Part shown: positions 6,782 through 11,473 of the stretch, piece by piece
Position numbering within the stretch: the first letter of the stretch is position 1
Layout: each line of letters begins with the position of its first letter
NCBI GenBank assembly: GCA_937892085.1
Contig: CALAVD010000121.1
Location: 1 to 11,473, forward strand
Reading direction: 5' to 3'
DNA length: 11,473 nt
Source: an uncultured Prevotellaceae bacterium
GTDB taxonomy: Bacteria > Bacteroidota > Bacteroidia > Bacteroidales > Muribaculaceae
Made by a program: the position numbers and the translations under genes
The notes under the pieces: model-generated
Database searches by the model: none
What the model was told of the DNA's origin: nothing
What the model saw: only the letters and a program-made list of their open reading frames with translations

Positions 6782-6829
6782 GAGAAAAAACGTTGTTTCG
6801 GACTACCACCGGTAACTCCGATTGCCTGT

Positions 6830-8140
6830 TTACTTTCCGATGCAGGTGTAGGAGAATCCTATGGACTCGAGCTCGCTGGCGTCGTAGATGTTTCGGCCGT
6901 CGATTACTAAGGGAGTGTTCATCGCCTCTTTCACTTTTTCCCATGATGGCACGCGGAACTGGCGCCACTCGGTGACGAGCATCACGGCGTCGGCTTTACT
7001 CACGGCATCGTAGATGTCGAGGGCGCAGTAGATGTCGTTCCAGCGGAACTTGATGGCATTCATCGCAACGGGGTCATAGACACGCACGTGGCACCCCGCT
7101 TGCAGGAGCATGTCGATGGTGGTGATGGCTGGCGACTCACGAATGTCGTCGGTGTTAGGCTTGAACGAGAGTCCCCACAGCGCCACAGTCTTGCCCTTGA
7201 TGTCGCCGCCATAGAAGTCGCGGAATTTCTCGAAGAGACGCTGCTTCTGCTTGTTGTTGACCTTGTCAACGGCTTTTAGCACCTCCATGGAGTAGCCATT
7301 CTCTTCGGCAATGTTGATGAGGTCGTTGATGTCCTTAGGGAATAGCGTGCCGCCATAGCCGCAGCCGGGGGAGATGTATTTAGAGCCTATGCGGCTGTCG
7401 GTGCCCACGCCGTGGCGCACGGTGTTGATGTCGGCACCCACTATCTCGCACAGGTTGGCAATCTCGTTCATGAAGCTCACGCGTGTGGCGAGCATCGAGG
7501 TGGCGGCATATTTTATCATCTCGGCAGTGGTAGAGTCGGTGTAAATCACTGGGAAGTACTTGAACTTGAGCGGGTGATAGAGGGTGTCCATCGCCTTGCG
7601 CGACCGCTCGTTATCTACACCTAAGATGATGCGGTCGGGTTTCATGAAGTTGCTGATGGCGTTACCCTCGGTGAGGAAGTCGGGGTTAGAAACCACGTCG
7701 AAGTCAAAATCCACCTTGCGCTCATCGAGGATTTCCTTAATGAGCAGCTTGATTTTCTTTGACGTACCCAGTGGCACTGTCGATTTGATGATGAAGACAG
7801 CGTAGTTGTTGATGTTTTGGGCAAACCGTGTGGCGGTATCTATCACTTGTGAGAGGTCGGTGCCTCCGTTCTCGGCAAGCGGTGTATCTACAGCGCAGAA
7901 CACATAATCTACGTTGTTGAACACATTAGAGAAATTGCTTGTGAAGTTCAGTCTTCGGGCTGCCACCGAGCGTTTTACCATGTCTTCAAGACCCTGCTCG
8001 TAGATGGGCAAGCCACCATAGAGCAGCAGGTTGATTTTTCGTGCGTCGGAGTCGACACATGTCACATTAACGCCGAGGTCGGCAAAGCAGGCTCCAGTGA
8101 CGAGTCCGGCATATCCTGTTCCAACAATAAGAATATTCAT
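6830..8140 (-). CDS. ugd: UDP-glucose 6-dehydrogenase-like protein with altered active site
   Basis: This 436-residue protein spans the full UDP-glucose/GDP-mannose dehydrogenase family: an N-terminal NAD-binding fold with GTGYAGLVTG (residues 7-16), the KSTVPLGT segment, a central helical domain (AEMIKYAATSMLATR), and a C-terminal UDP-binding domain with WGLSFKPNTDD, RVYDP and VIDGRNIYD. Normal enzymes oxidise UDP-glucose twice to UDP-glucuronate through a thioester on a Cys in GG(S/T)CFPKD. Here the segment reads PGCGYGGTLFPKD, so residue 266 is Leu (codon CTA). The partner Asn of KxAAN is Thr214, and the catalytic Glu of NPEF is Asp154. Lys210 and Asp270 are retained. Length, frame and promoter are intact, so this is not an obvious pseudogene. 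It may stop at the aldehyde, use another substrate, or be non-catalytic. It forms its own transcription unit, convergent with rluD and divergent from glpA. Family assignment is certain; activity is not. Confidence 0.9.
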   Translation of the reverse strand: MNILIVGTGYAGLVTGACFADLGVNVTCVDSDARKINLLLYGGLPIYEQGLEDMVKRSVAARRLNFTSNFSNVFNNVDYVFCAVDTPLAENGGTDLSQVIDTATRFAQNINNYAVFIIKSTVPLGTSKKIKLLIKEILDERKVDFDFDVVSNPDFLTEGNAISNFMKPDRIILGVDNERSRKAMDTLYHPLKFKYFPVIYTDSTTAEMIKYAATSMLATRVSFMNEIANLCEIVGADINTVRHGVGTDSRIGSKYISPGCGYGGTLFPKDINDLINIAEENGYSMEVLKAVDKVNNKQKQRLFEKFRDFYGGDIKGKTVALWGLSFKPNTDDIRESPAITTIDMLLQAGCHVRVYDPVAMNAIKFRWNDIYCALDIYDAVSKADAVMLVTEWRQFRVPSWEKVKEAMNTPLVIDGRNIYDASELESIGFSYTCIGK

Positions 8141-8168
8141 GATTTAGATGATTTGTTGATTTTTGTCA

Positions 8169-8200
8169 CAAAAATACCTTTTTTCTGTGAAAGGAGCAAA
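8169..8200 (-). promoter_or_regulatory. Promoter of ugd (minus strand)
   Basis: Read on the minus strand, TTTG (8200-8197) is followed by a 20-nt spacer and TATTTTTG (8176-8169), matching the Bacteroidota -33/-7 consensus TTTG/TAnnTTTG. The predicted start is a few bases further on, giving a leader of roughly 20-25 nt before the ATG at 8140. It lies in the divergent ugd/glpA region. Confidence 0.7.
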
Positions 8201-8269
8201 TAAAATAGAATAATTTTGAAAAGTGCTAATAAAAAGGGTTAAAAACGAGGAATATGAGTTTTTTTGTTG

Positions 8270-8277
8270 TAACTTTG
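8270..8277 (+). promoter_or_regulatory. -7 element of the glpA promoter
   Basis: TAACTTTG matches the Bacteroidota -7 consensus TAnnTTTG, 52 bp before the glpA ATG. No TTTG is found at the usual distance upstream (about 8246-8250 reads cgagg), so the -33 element seems to be missing. A promoter with only the -7 box may depend on an activator or on A/T-rich upstream DNA (inference). I see no clear operator palindrome. Confidence 0.5.
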
Positions 8278-8329
8278 TAATTTAGTTCATGACCTGTAAA
8301 AATTAACCAGTCTAAGCTCACTCAATGTA

Positions 8330-9937
8330 ATGTCAGAAAATAATAAACCTGCAAGTAAAGAATATGACGTCATAATAATAGGTGGCGGCATCACTGGTGC
8401 TGGCACGGCTCGCGACTGTGCCTTGCGAGGGCTCAAGGTGCTGCTGGTGGAGCGATTTGACTTCACGCATGGCGCCACGGGTCGCAATCACGGCTTGCTG
8501 CACAGCGGCGCGCGCTATGCCGTTACCGACCATGACAGTGCCGAGGAGTGCATAGGCGAGAACATGATTTTGCGACAAATCGCCCGCCATTGCATCGAGG
8601 AGACCGACGGCTTGTTTGTCACACTTCCTGATGATGACTTGGCTTATCAGGCAACATTCGTCGATGCTTGTCGCGACGCTGGTATCAATGCCGAGATCAT
8701 CGACCCCGCCGAGGCTCGAGTAATAGAGCCATCGTTAAATCCCACAATCATTGGTGCGGTGAAGGTGCCCGATGCGTCAATTGACCCGTTCACCCTGACT
8801 ACCGCCAACCTTCTTGATGCCCGCCGTCATGGGGCTGTGACATTGACCTATCATGAGGTGATTGAGATGATAGTGGAGAACGCTCGGGTGATAGGTGTGA
8901 AACTTCGCAACAACCTCACGGGCGAGATAACCGTCGCTTTTGCACCCGTCACGGTGAATGCAGCAGGCATTTGGGGCACTCTCATCGCTAAGAAGGCCGG
9001 CATCGTCATCAATATGTTTCCTGCTAAGGGCTCACTGCTCATCTTTAGCCACCGCGTGAACAACATGGTGATAAACCGCTGCCGCAAACCCGCCAACGGC
9101 GATATCATTGTCCCCGACAAGATTGTTAGTGTGCTTGGCACTACGAGCGACCGTGTGCCTATCACTGAGATTGACAATATGCGTGTGACGCCTGCCGAGG
9201 TGGAGGTGTTGCTAAAAGAGGGTGTGAAACTGGTGCCTGCGCTGGCGCGCACGCGCATCTTGCGCGCCTATGCCGGAGTAAGACCCTTGGTAGCCAGCGA
9301 CGACGACCCCTCAGGGCGTAGTATCAGCCGTGGTATTGTGTGTCTCGACCACAAGGATCGCGATGGCATGGATGGCTTCATCACCATCACTGGCGGGAAG
9401 CTCATGACCTATAGGTTGATGGCTGAGAGAGCTACCGACTTGGTGTGCCAGAAAATCGATAAAGTGGGGGCTTGCACCACCGCCATCTTGCCACTTCCTG
9501 GCAGTGACGACGGTATGCCCAAGAAACGTGGAAACCAGCATGCCGTGACATTAAAGGCTGCCCAGGATCGTCATGGCTCGCTGACTAAAGAAATCAAGGA
9601 GAAGAGCTCTGAGGACAGGGCAATGGTGTGTGAATGTGAGCATGCCAGTGTGGGAGAGATGAAATATGCCATTGAGAAGCTACACGTCACCAACCTCACC
9701 AACCTGCGCCGACGCACTCGCATGGGTATGGGCTCATGCCAGGGTAAGTTGTGTGCCTGCCGTGCAGCGTCATTGCTGTGTAAGGCTGGAGGTGATGCCG
9801 AGGCCACCCTGGCCGACTTGGCGGCATTTATGAACGAGCGGTGGAAGGGCATGCGTCCTGTAGCGTGGGGAGCCACATTGAGCGAAGCCCAGCTCACCAC
9901 ACTCATCTACGAGGGCCTCTGCGGCCTTTCAATGTAA
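8330..9937 (+). CDS. glpA: Anaerobic glycerol-3-phosphate dehydrogenase subunit A
   Basis: GlpA is the FAD-containing catalytic subunit that oxidises sn-glycerol 3-phosphate to dihydroxyacetone phosphate in the membrane-associated GlpABC complex, passing electrons towards menaquinone. The 535-residue protein closely matches E. coli GlpA (about 540). It has the N-terminal dinucleotide fold YDVIIIGGGITGAGTARDCA, then GATGRNHGLLHSGARYAV and AAGIWG. The substrate-domain motifs are MFPAKGSLLIF, RILRAYAGVRPLVASDDDPS and ITGGKLMTYRLMAE. A C-terminal BFD-type iron-sulfur domain has Cys434, Cys436, Cys470 and Cys475, with CAC at 475-477, consistent with [2Fe-2S] ligation. The end, NERWKGMRPVAWG, is also conserved. 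ATG 8330 gives a short N-terminal lead before the FAD fold. glpB follows after 104 bp that are mostly an octamer repeat array. Confidence 0.97.
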   Translation: MSENNKPASKEYDVIIIGGGITGAGTARDCALRGLKVLLVERFDFTHGATGRNHGLLHSGARYAVTDHDSAEECIGENMILRQIARHCIEETDGLFVTLPDDDLAYQATFVDACRDAGINAEIIDPAEARVIEPSLNPTIIGAVKVPDASIDPFTLTTANLLDARRHGAVTLTYHEVIEMIVENARVIGVKLRNNLTGEITVAFAPVTVNAAGIWGTLIAKKAGIVINMFPAKGSLLIFSHRVNNMVINRCRKPANGDIIVPDKIVSVLGTTSDRVPITEIDNMRVTPAEVEVLLKEGVKLVPALARTRILRAYAGVRPLVASDDDPSGRSISRGIVCLDHKDRDGMDGFITITGGKLMTYRLMAERATDLVCQKIDKVGACTTAILPLPGSDDGMPKKRGNQHAVTLKAAQDRHGSLTKEIKEKSSEDRAMVCECEHASVGEMKYAIEKLHVTNLTNLRRRTRMGMGSCQGKLCACRAASLLCKAGGDAEATLADLAAFMNERWKGMRPVAWGATLSEAQLTTLIYEGLCGLSM

Positions 9938-9938
9938 T

Positions 9939-10026
9939 CTTGTTTCCTTGTTCTCTTGTCTTCTTGTTCTCTTGTCTTCTTGTTCTCTTGTCTTCTTGTT
10001 TCCTTGTTCTATTGTCTTCTTGTGCT
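9939..10026 (+). repeat. Array of eleven CTTGTNNN octamers between glpA and glpB
   Basis: Eleven contiguous octamers begin one base after the glpA stop codon. Ten read CTTGT plus three variable bases and one reads ATTGTCTT. The variable suffixes run ttc, tct, ctt, tct, ctt, tct, ctt, ttc, tct, ctt, gct, giving a 16-bp higher-order unit repeated three times at 9947-9994. The plus strand is almost only C and T apart from the fixed G. The array fills most of the glpA-glpB gap and ends 15 bp before the glpB ATG. Its role is unknown. Confidence 0.95.
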
Positions 10027-10041
10027 CTAAAATAATACAAA

Positions 10042-11280
10042 ATGAAATATGATGTTATAGTAATAGGTGGCGGATTGAGTGCCATAATGTGTGGAATAGC
10101 GCTTGCCGCCAATGGCAAGAACGTGGCACTGATGGTGAAAGGACAGAGCAAACTCAACTTCAGCTCTGGATCTATCGACTTGCTTGGATTTGATGAGCAA
10201 GGCAACGAGGTGTTGCATCCTCTTGAGGCGATAGGGCAGCTCAGCGCCAGCCATCCTTATTCTAAAATTGGGGTGGCAAATGTGGCGCACAACGCGGCGA
10301 TGACTCCAGTGATACTCTCGGGGGCAGGGCTGAATTTTTATGGCGACAGCAGCTGCAATCATTATCGCATGACGCCGATGGGGATTCTGCGTCCGTCGTG
10401 GCTCACCCTCGACGACTATGTGACTACCGATGACGCTACTTCCCTGCCGTGGCGCAAAGTGGCGCTGGTCAATATTCATGGATTCCTGGATTTCTCGGCC
10501 AACTTCATTGCTGCTGCCATGACGCGGTTGGGCTGTGAGTGCCGCATGTGCGACATCAAGCTCGGCACTGTTGACAAACTCACAAGTCACCCCACTGTGA
10601 TGCGCTCTACTGCCGTTGCCAAACTAATGCAGAACGACGGCGTGCTCAACGACCTCGCCCGCAAGGTGAGGTCTAATATGGGCGATGCCGAGATGGTGGT
10701 GTTGCCAGCAGTTTTCGGACTTGACGGCGACGACACGGCAGCTAAGATAGCACATCAGGTGAAGGCACCTGTGAAGTTCGTCTCCACGCTTCCCCCCAGC
10801 ATCGCTGGTTCCTGCCTTCTGTCGAAGTTACGCAAGCTGTTTATTAAAAACGGTGGCACCTTCTTGCTGGGCAGTATGGTGAAAAATGGCAGGATAGAAG
10901 ATAATAGGGTAGTGAGCATCGAGGCAAAGAATTTCCCTGACCAAGAGATTGTTGCCGAGAATTTCGTGATTGCTACAGGCTCGTTTATGAATGGAGGATT
11001 GCTCTCGAGTGCCGACGGAGTTGTAGAGCCGATTTTTGGACTCGATGTGGATTATGCGGGGCATCAAGGCGAGTGGAGCAAGGAATGTGTGTTTGACGCG
11101 CAGCCCTACATGGAATTTGGCGTGGCCATCGATAGTGAGTTTCACGCCATCAAAGACGGCAAAGTAATTGAGAACCTCTATGCCATTGGCTCTATACTGA
11201 GCGGTCACAACTCTCTGAAACTCGCCGACGACACCGGCGTGGCAGTGATGACAGCGCTACAAGTGGCACGGCAGGTTTAA
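10042..11280 (+). CDS. glpB: Anaerobic glycerol-3-phosphate dehydrogenase subunit B
   Basis: GlpB is the second flavoprotein subunit of the anaerobic glycerol-3-phosphate dehydrogenase, thought to carry electrons from GlpA to the membrane subunit GlpC. The 412-residue protein matches E. coli GlpB (about 420). It has the N-terminal FAD fold YDVIVIGGGLSAIMCGIALA, GQSKLNFSSGSIDLL, HPYSKIG, MTPMGILRPSWL, LPAVFGL and STLPPSIAGSCL. Further on come VIATGSFMNGGL, EPIFGLDV and the C-terminal IENLYAIGSILSG followed by TGVAVMTALQVARQ. No membrane segment or signal peptide is seen. ATG 10042 follows an A-rich stretch and places the FAD fold at the very N-terminus. It is in the same orientation as glpA and very probably cotranscribed across the octamer array. 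No glpC is recognisable in the 193 bp that follow. Confidence 0.95.
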   Translation: MKYDVIVIGGGLSAIMCGIALAANGKNVALMVKGQSKLNFSSGSIDLLGFDEQGNEVLHPLEAIGQLSASHPYSKIGVANVAHNAAMTPVILSGAGLNFYGDSSCNHYRMTPMGILRPSWLTLDDYVTTDDATSLPWRKVALVNIHGFLDFSANFIAAAMTRLGCECRMCDIKLGTVDKLTSHPTVMRSTAVAKLMQNDGVLNDLARKVRSNMGDAEMVVLPAVFGLDGDDTAAKIAHQVKAPVKFVSTLPPSIAGSCLLSKLRKLFIKNGGTFLLGSMVKNGRIEDNRVVSIEAKNFPDQEIVAENFVIATGSFMNGGLLSSADGVVEPIFGLDVDYAGHQGEWSKECVFDAQPYMEFGVAIDSEFHAIKDGKVIENLYAIGSILSGHNSLKLADDTGVAVMTALQVARQV

Positions 11281-11288
11281 TCAATGCA

Positions 11289-11360
11289 TTTCAAGTTTCG
11301 CAAGTTGTTAACTTGCTCACAGGTTAGAGTTTAGGGGCTAATCTGTGTGAAATCTTGAAA
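11289..11360 (+). other. Candidate structured RNA (three-way junction) downstream of glpB
   Basis: The segment can fold into a closing stem and two hairpins. The closing arms are tttcaag (11289-11295) with cttgaaa (11354-11360), extended inward past a T-T mismatch by two pairs. Hairpin 1 is gcaagtt/aacttgc (11300-11316) with a 3-nt loop. Hairpin 2 is cacaggttag/ctaatctgtg (11318-11347), 10 pairs including one G-U, with a 10-nt loop. Only single bases join the two hairpins. It does not match a riboswitch or ribozyme class I recognise. It could be a 3'-UTR fold, a leader of the next gene, or chance. Confidence 0.35.
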
Positions 11361-11377
11361 ATTTCGAAGAAATTTTT
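11359..11377 (+). terminator. Possible weak terminator hairpin after glpB
   Basis: aaatttc (11359-11365) and gaaattt (11369-11375) form a 7-bp stem with a gaa loop, followed by two further T. The stem is A/T-rich and weak. It shares two bases with the closing stem of the preceding three-way fold, so the two may compete. No other gene is seen up to the window end; an ATG at 11449 opens a frame that runs off the edge and shows no recognisable sequence. Confidence 0.3.
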
Positions 11378-11473
11378 GGCTCTAAAAATGCGATTAAGCG
11401 AGACAAAGCTTGAAATAGTTAAGGTGGGTTCTATAAATTAACTTGCGATGTTTTTGATTTATTTTCGTGCAGA

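Noticed and set aside
8282..8290. ttagttcat upstream of glpA as a second copy of the palindrome arm at 6769-6777
   Set aside because: Only nine bases match, with no inverted partner or GAACCGTCCCC core nearby. Chance is the simpler explanation.
9841..10035. Hydrophobic plus-strand frame and highly charged minus-strand frame across the glpA-glpB octamer array
   Set aside because: Both are simple translations of the repeat fused to out-of-frame glpA or antisense sequence. Neither shows a start context or family similarity.
11289..11360. Hammerhead ribozyme or known riboswitch in the three-way fold
   Set aside because: The conserved CUGANGA core is absent and the junction strands are too short. 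No known riboswitch consensus was recognised.

Overview
The window reads as chromosomal sequence of an anaerobic gut-type Bacteroidota, most likely order Bacteroidales (Muribaculaceae or Prevotellaceae are my best guesses). The reasons are: Bacteroidota-type promoters (TTTG, a 20-nt spacer, then TAnnTTTG) before at least two genes; no clear Shine-Dalgarno sites, with A/T-rich stretches before the start codons instead; protein sequences typical of the group; and intergenic arrays of 7- and 8-bp repeats of a kind I recall from these genomes. No phage, transposase gene, CRISPR array, rRNA or tRNA gene was found. Coding density is high and no gene-free stretch exceeds about 195 bases.

Layout. Positions 2-3240 hold a housekeeping block on the plus strand: the 3' end of mnmA (tRNA 2-thiouridylase), a bifunctional-nuclease-family protein with a UVR-like tail, a NupG-type nucleoside/H+ symporter, and rsmE (16S rRNA m3U1498 methyltransferase). 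An exported tetratricopeptide-repeat protein follows (3286-4890). A new promoter then drives a membrane-anchored PASTA-domain protein and an RluD-type 23S rRNA pseudouridine synthase, whose start overlaps the preceding stop codon (4987-6746). rluD converges on a minus-strand UDP-glucose 6-dehydrogenase-like gene (6830-8140), and a perfect 13-bp-arm palindrome lies between them. A 189-bp divergent promoter region separates ugd from glpA and glpB (8330-11280), the two soluble flavoprotein subunits of anaerobic glycerol-3-phosphate dehydrogenase. The last 193 bases contain no recognisable gene, but they can fold into a compact branched structure.

How the genes fit together. Four genes concern RNA or translation (mnmA, rsmE, rluD, possibly the nuclease), one concerns nucleoside uptake, two concern the envelope (TPR, PASTA) and two concern glycerol-3-phosphate respiration. 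They look like several adjacent transcription units rather than one pathway.

The points most worth a second look are: (1) the Ugd-like protein has Leu where the catalytic Cys of the family should be, plus changes at two other active-site positions; (2) the palindrome at 6739-6781 supplies the rluD stop codon and carries a GAACCGTCCCC core that I associate with IS200/RAYT-type repeats; (3) several unrelated short-repeat arrays lie at or just after stop codons (mnmA, nupG, glpA), which suggests a shared mechanism; (4) a possible structured RNA follows glpB, where glpC would be expected.
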